A program made the position numbers and the translations under genes. 64,000 nt of DNA, from positions 44,972,949 to 45,036,948 of the forward strand of contig CM038052.1 in NCBI GenBank assembly GCA_021397845.1, written 5' to 3'. The notes below the pieces were generated by a model that was given only the letters and a program-made list of their open reading frames with translations, searched no databases and had not been told where the DNA came from. Below are positions 43,383 through 55,299 of the stretch, in pieces; positions within the stretch are counted from its first letter, which is position 1, and every line of letters begins with the position of its first letter. Source of the DNA: Areca catechu. Its lineage: Eukaryota; Streptophyta; Magnoliopsida; Arecales; Arecaceae.

Positions 43383-45007
43383 TGATGCAGAACAAAAAAG
43401 ATGATGCGATGCGGAAGTAAATTAAGACTAATTCTTTTTTTGTTATTTTTTTAATATTTTCAGAAGTCGGCTTTGACTCAAAGAAAAGTTAAACTAAATT
43501 GAAAGAAACTAGGTAATAATTGAAAGCACAATTTAAAAGAAACTAGGTTATCAGAGTGATTCAGAAGTAACGGATCGCTGGGGATTGAGAAACTCCCAGA
43601 CCTAGGGTTTCGTTCTGAACTTTCAATAGGACAGAAATAAAGAGAAGAGATGGGTTACCAACCAAACAATGATCTTCACAAAGTTTGGTGGAAGAACTCT
43701 CTCGAGCAGATTTTTGGATCCTCGAATTTGGATATCTTCGCAATGGATCCTCCAATACTGGTCCTGTGGCTGAGTCGGCTTCTCCTGAACTCAAGATCTG
43801 GGAAAGAAGAAGAACAAGTGATGGAATCAGATACTCAAGGAAGGATTTACCAGATTGAAGAACTTGAAAGCTGATGTTGCTGAAATCTGGATTCTCCTAA
43901 AGGTTGAACTGGCTCCCTCTGGAATTTTCTCTGAATCTGAAGTATCCGGACTGGACCCGGATGCTGGTGGTCAGCCTTGACTTGGAGAGAGTGGCCGTGG
44001 GAGGTGGGGTAGGCTAGGGTTTGGTGGATTGAGGAGAATGATGGGCAGCTAGGGTTTTGGAGTTGAAGTGGCTAACCTAGGGTTTTGGGGTTGGAGATAT
44101 CACACCTTCTCAAGGTTCCTGGGGAACCCGGATTTACTCCCTCACAGAGCTCAACACTTGGATGCAAGTGCGGAAGAGAGAAAACACAGAGTTTGCTCAC
44201 ACATAAATTGGATTCATTCATCAGATTACTTTAAAATTTACAAGAGGGGTTTAATTTATAGGACTTTACAAGAGAGTAGGGTTTTACATCTTTCCATGTT
44301 GGACTAATGGGAGGGGATCTTCAAATTAGGTTTGTAGGATCAATTCCCACACATATGGCCGGCCAAAAGGTTCCAAAAAAGTTGATTGGAGGCTTTAAAA
44401 GGAAGGTAGGTGGCGCCTCCTAGCCTTGTTCTTCAAGAGAGAATTTCATTCCTTCCATGGCTCAACTCTTTTGGACTCCTCCTTTTCTTTCTCCCTAAGT
44501 CATGGTTCTTCCCATCTTTGCTTTGGGCATTTTTGGCATGGAATGGTGCCCCCTTGAATTACTCTCCAAGAAGAGTTTCTTTCTTTTCATAGCTTGGCTC
44601 TTATGGAATATTTTGGGCCGCCCCCTTGAATTGTAGATCCCAGATTGCTTTCTCCTCAAATGGCGCATGAGAGAAGGGACCTGCTATCTTGTGGTGTGGG
44701 GACCAGAGCATACTGGATGGAGATGTGGCACCCCCTGGACTCAGGCGTGTGGCTGGGAGTGTGGCTGGGAGTGTGGCGCCTACTTGCTTGGCCTTGGGAG
44801 AAAATGTGACACCCAGGTTGAAGTGCTAGACCACTACTGAGTCAACATGACTCAAAAATAAATTGCAGGGAATACAGACTCAAGCTAAAATTGAGTTGAT
44901 CAAGTCAACCCTTATTACAAACCAGAAAACTTTAATTCTTCGGGTAAGGTCAATCAGAGATCCAGATGGAGCCCTGAAGTCTTCTTCTGAGTCAGGTGCC
45001 CACACCA
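43383..45007 (-). repeat. A2 3' LTR
   Basis: 1625 bases, same length as the 5' copy; plus ends TGATGCAGAAC and GTGCCCACACCA. The first 150 bases differ from the other copy at about nine positions by eye. Confidence 0.9.
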
Positions 45008-45043
45008 ATTTTCCCGGGTTGGGAGGAACTCGACCCTGTCGAG
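45008..45043 (-). promoter_or_regulatory. A2 polypurine tract and adjoining palindrome
   Basis: CTCGACAGGGTCGAG in sense (plus 45029-45043), then CCCGGGAAAAT next to the LTR. Confidence 0.65.
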
Positions 45044-46369
45044 TACGGATCAAGTTGGCTCTGGTATCTCTCCAAGAGGTCTGGGTCCAATTCTTGTAAT
45101 TCTTCTCGGGAGATCCAAGAGTCATCAGAATCTGGCCTTCCTTGCCAGCGGACCAGGTATCTTTGGTATCCTCGATTACGAGTAGAGATAACCTGATCAT
45201 CTAGGATCTTTTCAATCTGCTCTTTCCTCACAGGCCAGTTTGTTGGTGGACACACAGGGTTGGGTTCACTCTCAAGAGCAGGATTAGGCTCAAAAGGCTC
45301 ACTGGGAATCATAGCTGGCTCTCTATACTCTACTAGGTCTGTAATGTTGAAAGTGGAGCTAATGCCTAGTTCTGAAGGCAACTCGAGCATATAGGCATTG
45401 GATCCTACTCTCTTCACCACTCTAAATGGTCCAGCTCCTCTAGCATGTAACTTTCTAATGGTTCCAGGTGGAAACTGTTCAGGCCTTAACCTAATCATTA
45501 CATAGTCTCCCTCATCAAAAGTTTTGACTCGCCTTTGAGAATCAGCCAACTTCTTATAAGTTTCATTACTTAAATTTATTTTGGCATGAATTTCTTAATG
45601 CAAGTCTTTTATATGCTGTGCAAAAACATTGGCAGACTCAGAGACTCGTGTGTGTACTGGTAAAGGAGCTAGGTCAAGAGGTGTGTGAGGTTTGTAACAA
45701 TGCACAATTTCAAATGGACTCTTACCTATAGACCTATTGACTGAGTCATTGTTTGCAAATTCAGCTCTAGGTAAGTACAAATCCCTGTTCCTAATGTTTT
45801 CACTAACAAGACACCTTAACAGATTGCCTAAACTACGGTTCACTACTTCGGTTTGGCCATCAGTCTGGGGATGATAGGTAGTTGAAAACTTAAATTTTGT
45901 CCCTAACTTTTGCCAAAGGGTTTTCCAGAAATAGCTGGTGAACCGGACATCCCTATATGAAACAATGGTCTTGGGTAGGCCATGGAGTCAAACTATCTCA
46001 TTAAAGAACAGGGTGGCTACCTTAGACGCGTCAAATGTTTGGGAACAAGGCAAGAAATGGGCCATCTTGGAAAATCGGTTGACTACAACACAGATAGAGT
46101 CATGCCTCCTCTGGGTCTTAGGCAAACCTAATACAAAGTCCATGCTCACATCTTGCCAAGGACGATCTGGGACAGGGAGTGGGGTATAAAGGCCAGTGTT
46201 CTGTTTTCGCTGTTTGGCAACAGAGCAGGTCCGACACCTAGCCACAATGTGTGCTACATCTCTTTTTAAGCTAGGCCAGAAAAAGTGGTCTTCAATAGCC
46301 AGGGTGGTCTTGTCTTTTCCGAAATGGCCAGCTAAACCTCCAGCATGAATTTCCCAAATCAAAAATTCC
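45044..46369 (-). pseudogene. A2 integrase with chromodomain
   Basis: Reads IHAGGLAGHFGKDKTTLAIE, VARCRTCSVAKQ (zinc-binding HHCC end), VSMDFVLGLPKTQRRHDSIC (first Asp). After a stop at about 45988 it goes on through the core end and, from 45549, RRVKTFDEGDYVMIRLRPEQ, GAGPFRVVKRVGSNAYML and a chromodomain like A1's. The zinc finger is better preserved than in A1; the middle of the core (around 45850-45980) is broken. Confidence 0.8.
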
Positions 46370-48430
46370 CTAAGAGAAGTTCTAGGGATGCAAAGCCTAT
46401 TCTTAAAGAACAGAAAGCCATCTAAAAGGGTATAATCCTTATGATCACTAGATGGTCTTTGAGTTAGATCTTGGTACACAGTCTTAAAATCCGGACACGA
46501 CTCATATTCCTCTTTGATCTGCTCAAACCCTATGACTTCAGCCCTAACAGAATTCAATAACAAAGATCGACGACTAAGGGCATCAGCTACCTTATTTTCA
46601 GACCCAGCCTTATGTTTTAAAACAAAAGTATAGGACTGGATATACTCTACCCACTTAGCATGCCTAGGGTTAAGCGTCTTCTGGGAATTCAAGAATCTAA
46701 GAGCCTCATGGTCCGAAAACAGCACAAATTCTTGCGGTAGCAAATAATGTCTCCAGTAACGCAAAGTTTGCACTACCGCATAAAATTTCTTATCATAGGT
46801 AGAATACCTAAGCTTAGCATCATTAAGTTTTTCACTAAAGAATGCTACGGGATGGTTCTCTTGGCTTAGGACTCCACCTATGCCTACTCCTGAAGCATCA
46901 CAGGCAACCTCAAATACCTTTGAAAAGTCGGGTAACCTCAAAATGGGTGTCTGGGTCATCCTATCCTTAAGATCTAGGAAGGCTTTATGGGCTGCTTTAG
47001 TCCACTGGAATTCTCCCTTCCTAATACAGTCTGTGATAGGAGCAACTACAGTACTAAACCCCTTGATGAATCGCCTATAGAAGGTAGCCAAGCCGTGGAA
47101 ACTTCTGACTTCATGCACACTGGTCAGCTCTGGCCATTCTACTATGGACCTAATCTTTTCTGGATCGGCAGCGACGCCGTCAGGTGTTACTACAAAACCA
47201 AGGAAGATAATTCTACTGGTCATGAATTCACACTTTTTGAGATTACCGTAGAGACTATCATTCCTCAAAACTTGGCAGACTTGTCTAAGGTGGCCTAGGT
47301 GATCTGCAGGGGTCTTACTATAGATCAGGATGTCATTAAAATAGACCACTACAAACTTTCCTATGAAAGCTCTAAGTATCTGGGTCATAATCCTCATGAA
47401 AGTACTGGGGCATTGGACAACCCAAATGGCATAACAACCCATTCATAAAGACCATCCTTAGTTTTGAAAGCGGTTTTCCACTCATCCCGTAATCTAATCC
47501 TAACCTGATGATAGCCGTTCTTGAGATCAATTTTAGAAAAAACCATTGCACCGGCCATCATATCTAGCATGCCATCTAGTTTAGGGATGGAAAACCTATA
47601 CTTGATTGTGATTTTGTTGATGGCACGACTATCAACACACATTCTCCACGTGCCATCCTTCTTTGGGGTCAGAAGTGCAGGGACTGCACAAGGGCTAAGA
47701 CTCTCTCTAATGAACCCCTTCCTCAATAATTCTCCAACCTGCTTTTGCAGTTCCTTATGCTCAGATGGATTCATCCTATAATGGGGCAAGTTGGGTAAAG
47801 TAGCTCCTGGGACTAAATCTATGGAATGCTGGATATCCCTAAGAGGTGGAAGGTGGTCCGGCAGATCCTCGGGAAAAACAACCTTAAATTCTTTTAACAA
47901 AGGTTTAACTTCCTGAGGAGGCTCTGAGGGTGTAGGAGTCCTAAGTTCCTTAGGAGTCAACATCCAAATAGGTGAACCACTATGAATTTCTTGTTCTAGA
48001 TCCTTAGCACTAATTAAGTTCACTCCAGTCTTCATCTCTCTAACCTTATTGGGTCCCTTAGCTACCTTGTCCTTAGGAGGGACTGAATGGATTGTGATTT
48101 TCTTCCCATTAAAACTAAAGTCATAGGTGTTGGATTTTCCTAAGAGGGTGGCATCATGATCATATAACCAAGGTCTTCCAAGAATTATACTGCTCACCCC
48201 CATGGGCAAGACATCACACCAAATCTTCTCTTGATAGGATTGCATTTGGATTTGGGCCTGACATCTAGACTGGATAGGTATAGAGGTAGAGTCTACCCAA
48301 GAAACCTTATAGGGGTTGGGGTGGGGGATTGGGGTTAAGCCTAACATTTTGACAGTGCTAGCATAAATAGCATTCACACAGCTCCCACTATCTATGATGA
48401 TTTTACATACCTTATCCCATAGTTTAAGGA
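46370..48430 (-). pseudogene. A2 protease, reverse transcriptase and RNase H
   Basis: The protease motif is intact (KIIIDSGSCVNAIYAST, near 48390), unlike A1. RT is split by a one-base loss at about 47420 after MPFGLSNAP. The polymerase box is YFND at plus 47332-47343, the same change as in A1. RNase H reads YSTYDKKFYAVVQ where A1 has DKEFYAVV, so the catalytic Glu is Lys here. The frame upstream of the shift is continuous with gag, showing gag and pol were one ORF. Confidence 0.85.
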
Positions 48431-48434
48431 AAGT

Positions 48435-49712
48435 CTATAGGATGTTAGTCCTACGCCAATCTTCCTGAACTCTATTCTGGGATAGGATGCATCTCACAAC
48501 CCCTAATTGGTCAGACTCTGTGGATTCCTCCTCTCCTTCATACTCATCGACCAAATTCATTCTGGCCTCATAAACTTCTTCTTCAAAATCTTCATTGGGC
48601 CCGGAATTCTCTTCTTCTCCTTCTTCTATGTAAAGGGATCTACGAGGGCACTGGCTAGAAACATGACCTACCTTATGGCACTTAAAACAAGCTATGGCTG
48701 TGCACTGGTTGGAGATATGACCGGGCTTCTGGCACTTAAAATAGATGATACTAGAACTAGGGGTTCTCTGGGTGTCAGGTGCCTTACCTTTGTCCATGGG
48801 CCTAGGGGTGGGAATACCCTGATTAGGCTTGCTAGGGGTAACTTGGCTAGGACCATTTCTTGGGATTGGGGCACTAACCCTAGAAGGCATGGGTCCTCTT
48901 TGAAACTTCTCAGTGTTCAGTGCAATCTAATAGGCTTGGTCTAGGTCAGTAACCTCTCTCAGAAACAACTCCCTCTTAATGTCTTCCCTAAGTCTAGCCG
49001 TAAACCTAGACAAAGTGACATCATGGGCTTCACTCACATCACATCTCATCAGGTATTCATCAAAGGTGGTTATGTAGTCTGATACAGATTGGTTTCCTTG
49101 TTTTAAAGTCTGCCATTGGTCTAACAGATTCTGCTGGTATGAAATGGGTAGGTACTTATCTCTAAGCTTCTCTTTCATACCCTGCCAAGTGGTTATGGGC
49201 TCAACGTTTCATCTTCTAGTGGTTAGCTCAATGTTCCCCTAGTATAACCTAGCTTGACATACCAATTTCATCTTGGCAAACTTGAACTTTCTTTCCTCAG
49301 ACATGGCATACCACTCAAAGTACTGGTCCATCTCACCCTCCCAATCAGAATACACCTTAGGGTTTAAGCTACCATCAAAAGTGGGTGCATCTAATTTGAT
49401 GTTCTGAATGAACCTATCATCTCTGTCTTCAGGCTCTGGGTCAGGCCTCTTATGATTAGGTTCAGGATCTCTGTATAAAGGTCTTCTAGGCTCCTGGTGT
49501 GGGTGAGGTTGAGGCACATTAAAATCTGGGTCAGGAGTCCAATTCTGATGCCTAGGTTCCTCAAGTACTTGGATTCGATCCCTAAGCTGGGTAAAATTCA
49601 CATTCATATCCTGACTTAATTTGTTCATACTTTTAGTAAGAGCTCTAACCATGGCCTCTAAATCAGGTTGGGTTTGACCAGGTTGGTAGGGTACTCCATT
49701 CCGGGTGGACAT
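48435..49712 (-). pseudogene. A2 gag
   Basis: Same layout and start (MSTRNGVPYQPGQTQPDLEA) as A1, with two CCHC knuckles (the first reads YFKCQKPGHISNQC, so its first Cys is lost; the second, CFKCHKVGHVSSQC, is intact). A TAG replaces Trp after CQARLY (about 49236), and the TGA after LTTRR is shared with A1. A further TAA/TAG follows DLDQAY. The frame itself is not shifted. Confidence 0.8.
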
Positions 49713-50647
49713 GATGATGCAAGCAAACACACAAAATGAGGCTCAACTGAAATGACTACGGGCTAACTAGACCTAGAGCCCAAACTAGATGCCCAATCAG
49801 AGTGGCGAGCTAGCCTGTAGTAACTCGGGACTCAGCCAGGCAGGTGTAAGGGGAGTGTTAGGTCCCTAGATGCCAATCCTAGACACCAATCAATGATTGG
49901 CCAGGTAGGCGGACCAGCACACAAGCCCTTCGGGATAGAATCCCTGAACCACCATTCTAGACACTGAGTACAAAGCACACACAGAGTAATTAGACAAACT
50001 GACTCAACACTAGCCTTGACCCGAATTGTTGATGTCCCTAGCCCACTAGGACAAATTAAGTCTAATAAATTTTAAAATTAGGCTTAGGATCGAATGAGTG
50101 GGTGGTGGTTTTGGGCTAAGGAGAGGTTATCAACTCCTCCCCTTATCTTAGATGCTCAAATGCCCTTAAGATGAATTAGGAGATGATCACTCAAAAAAAT
50201 GAATTACAGAAACACAAAAATAGAGTTGCAGTAATTTAACTCTCAGAAATTTCACGGAAACCAATAAATCACAGTAAAATTATGTAAAATAGCTTCAATT
50301 ATACTGGTTCCAGAAAAACAAAAGTCACACAATCTGGAGTTACCTACAATGAGAAACAATTCCTGCAATAGGATAGTTATAGACTGAAAACAGGGTGCTT
50401 TCCCTGTTTACAATTCCTACTACGAAGTTGTAACCCAGCGGATCCCCTACACGCCCTAGGAATACCCAATGGAATGGGAAGAGGAGGTTTGCACTTTGCT
50501 TTGTTCCTAGGACCGGACGTCCTGGGGAGTCTACTTCGAGCAGACAAAGTGAAAAGGAGGGACACTCAAACAAGCACACAAGACAGAAACCCTAGACAGG
50601 GCTCTGATACCAAAAATGATGTAGAACAAAAGCTCTGATACCAAAAA
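49713..50647 (-). other. A2 leader with duplicated primer-binding site
   Basis: The segment TGGTATCAGAGC occurs twice in sense, at plus 50632-50643 (next to the LTR) and 50601-50612. Between them are about 14 bases resembling an LTR end (sense TTTTGTTCTACATCA). The shared leader hairpin is at 50041-50052 with one mismatch (GCCCACTAGGAC). Confidence 0.75.
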
Positions 50648-52272
50648 TGATGCAGAATGAAAAAGATGATGCGATGCGAAAGTAAATTATGACTAATTCT
50701 TTTTTTGTTGTTTTTTTAATATTTTCAGAAGTCGGCTTTGACTCAAAGGAAAGTTAAACTAAATCGAAAGAAATTAGGTAATAATTAAAAGCACAATTTA
50801 AAAGAAACTAGGTTATCAGAGTGGTTCAGAAGTAACGGATCGCTGGGGGTTGAGAAACTCCTAGACCTAGGGTTTCGCTCTGAACTTTCAACAGGACAGA
50901 AATAAAGAGAAGAGATGGGTTACCAACCAGACAGTGATCTTCACAAAGTTTGGTGGAAGAACTCTCTCGAGCAGATTGTTGGATCCTTGGATTCGGATAT
51001 CTTCGCAATGGATCCTCCAATACTGGTCCTGTGGCTGAGTCGGCTTCTCCTGAACTCAAGATCTGGGAAAGAAGAAGAACAAGTGATGGAATCAGATACT
51101 CAAGGAAGGATTTACCAGATTGAAGAACTTGAAAGCTGATGTTGCTGAAAGCCGGATTCTCGTAAAGGTTGAACTGGCTCCCTCTGGAATTTGCTCTGAA
51201 TCTGAAGTATCTGGACTGGACCCGGATGCTGGTGGTCGGCCTTGACTTGGAGAGAGTGGCTGTGGGAGGTGGGGTAGGCTAGGGTTTGGTGGATTGAGGA
51301 GAATGATGGGCGGCTACGGTTTTGGAGTTGAAGTAGCTAACCTAGTGTTTTGGGGTTGGAGATCTCACACCTCCTCAAGGTTCCTCGGGAACCCGGATTT
51401 ACTTCCTCACGAAGCTCAACACCTGGATGCAAGTGCGAAAGAGAGAAAACATAGAGTTTGCTCACACATAAATTGGATTCATTCATCATATTACTTTAAA
51501 ATTTACAAGAGGGGTTTAATTTATAGGACTTTACAAGAGAGTAGGGTTTTACATCTTCCCATGTGGGACTAATGGGAGGGGATCTTCAAATTAGGTTTGT
51601 AGGATCAATTCCCACACATATGGCCGGCCAAAAGGTTCCAAAAAAGTTGATTGGAGGCTTTAAAAGGAAGGTAGGTGGTGCCTCTAGCCTTGTTCTTCAA
51701 GAGAGAATTTCTTTCCTTCCATGGCTCAACTCTTTTGGACTCCTCCTTTTCTTTCTCCCTAAGTCATGGTTCTTCCCATCTTTGCTTTGGGCATTTTTGG
51801 CATGGAATGGGCGCCCCCTTGAAGTACTCTCCAAGAAGAGTTTCTTTCTTTTCATAGCTTGGCTCTTATGGAATATTTTGGGCCGCCCCCTTGAATTGTG
51901 GATCCCAGATTGCTTTCTCCTCAAATGGCGCATGAGAGAAGGGACCTGCTATCTTGTGGTGTGGGGACCAGAGCATACTGGATGGAGATGTGGCGCCCCC
52001 TGGACTCAGGCGTGTGGCTGGGAGTGTGGCTGGGAGTGTGGCGCCCACTTGCTTGGCCTTGGGAGGAAATGTGACATCCAGGTTGAAGTCCTAGACCACT
52101 ACTGAGTCAACATGACTCAAAAATAAATTGCAGAGAATACAGACTCAAGATAAAATTGAGTTGATCAAGTTAACCCTTATTACAAACCAGAAAACCCTAA
52201 TTCTTCGGGCAAGGTCAATCAGAGATCCAGATAGAGCCCTGAAGTCTTCTTCTGAGTCTGGTGCCTGCACCA
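50648..52272 (-). repeat. A2 5' LTR
   Basis: 1625 bases; ends against TCTTT and the rest of the S3 LTR. The plus-strand ORF 51563-52105 (180 codons) lies antisense in it and is not supported as a gene. Confidence 0.9.
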
Positions 52273-53542
52273 TCTTTTTCATGCAAAAAGGGCACAAATA
52301 AGTTCAATTATTATTTATATATGTTGCATTTAAGTTTCATGAATAATCTTTATATTTTTGGCTTGATTGGCACTTATTTCTGAAAATTGCAGAACAAGGT
52401 GTTGACACCTGGAAGCCTAAGTGTTGACACTTTAACATTTGGCATGCAAAAATTGTTCATTGCATGCCAAGTGTCAACACTTAAGTTTCCAAGTGCTGAC
52501 TCAAGGCCTGAGAGTTTTTGAAAATCCAGAACTTGGCCATGGAGAAGTTTTTGTGTCAAGTATCGACACCTGTGAATCAAGTGTCGACATTTGAAAGTTT
52601 AAGTGTCGACACCTGACAGTCAAGTGTCAACACCTGACAGCCAAGTGTCGACACCTGACAGCTAAGTGTCGACACCTGATAGACAAGTATCAACACTCGT
52701 GTTCTGATAGCCTCAACGGATCTATTTTCTCACAGCTTGAAATCATTGTTTTCAGCTCTAAATGGCTAGTTTTTGATCCTTAACGATCTAAAATGATTTT
52801 TTGGATGTTTTTCATGTATTTAAGTTTTAACAAACTCACTTATGAAGCAAGAGAAAAGTGGAAAGCAATAAAAGTTCCAAAAGTTAAAGCCCTTCTTCAA
52901 GAACTCCACTTCCAAAAGCAAAAAAGGAGAGATTCCACTGAAAAGCCTTTCATTTCATCTTTCTGAAAGTGTTCTTGAGAAGATTCCAAGTCAAGTCACA
53001 TCAAGCAATTATTCAATAGCTTCAAAGATTCCTCATCCACTCTAAGAAGAGAGTTTGTTTGTGTTAAATTCTTGTATTCTGAATTTATTGCTCTTTGACC
53101 TAGCTTTCAAGGTTCTTGAAAGTAGGTTGTAAGGTTGTTGGTGAGCCAAAACCAACTAGGGTTGACTTGTGAGCCCAAAGCCAAAACAAGTGTAAAGGTT
53201 GTTGGTGAGCCTAGGTGACAAAACCAACTTAGGTTTTGACTTGTGAGCCTTGGAAAACAAGTCGGCTATAATCTTTGAAGAGATTATAGCGGAAATTCGC
53301 AAGGGGAGCTTGGAGAGTGGATGTAGATGTTTGGAGAACACCGAACCACTATTAATATTGGTGTTTGTGTTTGATTATCTCCTTTTTCCTACTTGCACTT
53401 TAATTCCTATACTTTACTTATTATTTTTCGCTGTATTTACTTAAGTGCATTATTCACAAACACTAGATGACCTTCACTTAACTATTTTATTTTTTAAAAG
53501 ATCCAATTCACCCCCCCTCTTGGGCTCCATCTTTGGGCAACA
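52273..53542 (+). repeat. S3 5' LTR, second part
   Basis: The first five bases are A2's duplication. It ends GGGCAACA at 53542. Together with the first part the LTR is about 1.44 kb with TGTTG/CAACA ends. It holds the GTGTCGACAC array, a TATA-like TATTTAA (52817-52823) about 120 bases after it, and GGTTGTTGGTGAGCC-type repeats (53130-53250). Confidence 0.8.
52395..52700 (+). repeat. S3 LTR motif array (AGTGTCGACACCTG type)
   Basis: About 11 copies of AGTGTCGACACCTG or close variants. The core GTGTCGACAC is a perfect ten-base palindrome. The last five (near 52601, 52623, 52644, 52665, 52686) are spaced about 21 bases apart with CTGACAG linkers. Shares the AAGTGTCGAC core with S1's array. Confidence 0.8.
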
Positions 53543-53544
53543 AG

Positions 53545-53556
53545 TGGTATCACAGC
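53545..53556 (+). other. S3 primer-binding site
   Basis: TGGTATCACAGC, one mismatch from the initiator tRNA-Met site, two bases after the LTR. Confidence 0.75.
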
Positions 53557-53599
53557 ACCGGTACTCTCTTGTAGGTCCAAGGATCTTGAGTAAAGGATC

Positions 53600-54775
53600 A
53601 TGGCAGCCCCAATAGGTATAGGTGTTGTTGAAGGTCAAGCTTTAAACCGTCCCCCACTATTTAATGGCACAAACTATACTTTTTGGAAAACTTGCATACG
53701 TATATTCATTCAAGCCATTGATTATAATCTTTGGAGGAGAATCATCAAAGGTCCTCATCAGCCTACTATGTTGGTTAATGGCATTCTCACTCCAAAAATG
53801 GAAGATGATTGGGATGAGAATGATATTAAGCAAATAGAGCTTAATGCTAAGGCTATGAATATATTATTTTGCTCATTGGATCCGAGTGAATTCAATAGAA
53901 TATCTAACTATCTCTTCGCTAAGAAAATATGGGACACACTTAAGGTTACCCATGAGGGTACACACCAAGTGAAAATAACTAAGGTTAACATACTCATTCA
54001 TAGATATGAAATGTTTAAAATGGAACCTACTGAATCTATAAGTGATATGTATACTAGGTTCATGAATATTGTGAATGGCATGAGAAGCTTAGAAAAGATT
54101 TTATCTAACGGTGAACTTGTAAATAAACTTCTCAAGTCTCCTTCGATTTCATGGGATGCCAAGGTAACTACTATAAAAGAAGCCAAGGATGTTAACACTC
54201 TTCCACTCGAGCAACTGTTGGGCTCATTGATGATATATGAGCTTTCGTTGAAGCAAAAGAATGTGGATGTTGATAAGAAAAAGAAAGTGATTGCTTTCAA
54301 GTCAACAAATAAAGATGACTCAAGTGAAGACTCCGAAGAAGAAGATGAAGAAGATGAGACGACTCTCATGGCTAGAAAATTCAGGAGGTTCATGAGAAAG
54401 AAGAAGTTTAACTTCAAGAAGAAATCTCTAAAAAGAGAGCCTAGCAAAGAGAAGGAGAAGGAGAAAGAGAAGGAGCAGCCCACATGCTTTGAATGCAAGA
54501 AACCGGGCCACTTCAAAATGGACTGCCCCTTACTTAAAAGGAGCAGAAGAAGACTAAGAAAGAAGGCCATGATGGCAACTTGGAGTGACAGTGAGGACTC
54601 CAGTTATGAGGAGGAACAGCAAGAAGTAGCAAACTTCTATTTAATGGCCGACAATGATGAGGTATTTTCCAAAACCAAAAATGAGTTTACTTTTGATGAG
54701 TTGCATGAAGTTTTTAAAGAACTAGTTATTAAATTTCAAAAACTGAAATCAAAACATAAAGAACTAAAAAGATAA
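53600..54775 (+). CDS. gag: S3 gag (retrotransposon capsid/nucleocapsid)
   Basis: An intact 391-codon frame. A copia gag domain covers about residues 15-215 (PPLFNGTNYTFWKTCIRIFI, RIIKGPHQPTMLVNGILTPK, AKKIWDTLKVTHEGTHQVKI). A Glu/Asp run follows (about 235-255), then a basic Lys-rich part and a CCHC knuckle, CFECKKPGHFKMDC, near residues 296-309. The ATG is the first after the primer site. It assembles particles around the RNA. The stop at 54773 interrupts the coiled coil that continues in the next feature, so the natural protein was longer. Confidence 0.8.
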   Translation: MAAPIGIGVVEGQALNRPPLFNGTNYTFWKTCIRIFIQAIDYNLWRRIIKGPHQPTMLVNGILTPKMEDDWDENDIKQIELNAKAMNILFCSLDPSEFNRISNYLFAKKIWDTLKVTHEGTHQVKITKVNILIHRYEMFKMEPTESISDMYTRFMNIVNGMRSLEKILSNGELVNKLLKSPSISWDAKVTTIKEAKDVNTLPLEQLLGSLMIYELSLKQKNVDVDKKKKVIAFKSTNKDDSSEDSEEEDEEDETTLMARKFRRFMRKKKFNFKKKSLKREPSKEKEKEKEKEQPTCFECKKPGHFKMDCPLLKRSRRRLRKKAMMATWSDSEDSSYEEEQQEVANFYLMADNDEVFSKTKNEFTFDELHEVFKELVIKFQKLKSKHKELKR

Positions 54776-54778
54776 AAT

Positions 54779-55285
54779 TTGGATTTAGTTAAAGCTAACG
54801 ACAAGTTTTCAACTGAGAATGATTGCTTGCTTCTTCAAAACAAAAAGCTAAATGATAAAATTATTCTTCTTGAAAAAGAAAAGAAAGCTTTGAAAAAGAA
54901 AAACTCTTCTATATCAAATGAAAACCTTTCAAAACAAAATAATGAGATTTTGAAAGAAAACAAAAAGTACAAAAAAGAACTTGAAAAGCTAAAACCTTTT
55001 GTTGAAAAATTTACATATAGTTCCAAAAAATTAAACATGCTTTTAAACAATCAAATGGCTGTTTTCAATAAAGTTGGTTTAGATTTCAAAACTCAAAAGA
55101 AATAAAAATTTTTCAAGAATTTCTTTATGCCTGCATCATCATCTTTTATTTGTTGTACTTGTGGTACTATAGGGCATAAATCTTGTGTAATGAAAGGAAA
55201 TTTAGTAATGTTAAGAAAGTTTGGGTTCCTAAAGGAACCATTACCAGTAACCTGAAAGGACCCAAGAAGACTTGGGTTCCTAAAG
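54779..55285 (+). pseudogene. S3 gag C-terminal coiled coil and second knuckle remnant
   Basis: 108 codons of Lys/Glu/Leu-rich heptads (DKIILLEKEKKALKKKNSSI) follow the gag stop, homologous to 41417-42007 of S2. After a stop at 55103 a weak second knuckle (CCTCGTIGHKSC, about 55153-55188) and a KVWVPK-type repeat remain. Confidence 0.65.
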
Positions 55286-55299
55286 TCTCCACTTGATTT

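Larger units (their letters stand above)
43383..52272 (-). mobile_element. A2: Ty3/gypsy chromovirus, sister of A1
   Basis: 8890 bases with two LTRs of 1625, flanked by TCTTT on both sides (43378-43382 and 52273-52277). Full domain set in the same order as A1. Internal sequence is very close to A1, LTRs much less so, making it a second subfamily. Inserted in the 5' LTR of S3. Confidence 0.9.

Noticed and set aside
53998..54570. Minus-strand ORF of 190 codons with hydrophobic runs
   Set aside because: It is the complement of the Lys/Glu-rich S3 gag coding sequence, which gives Phe/Ser/Leu runs.
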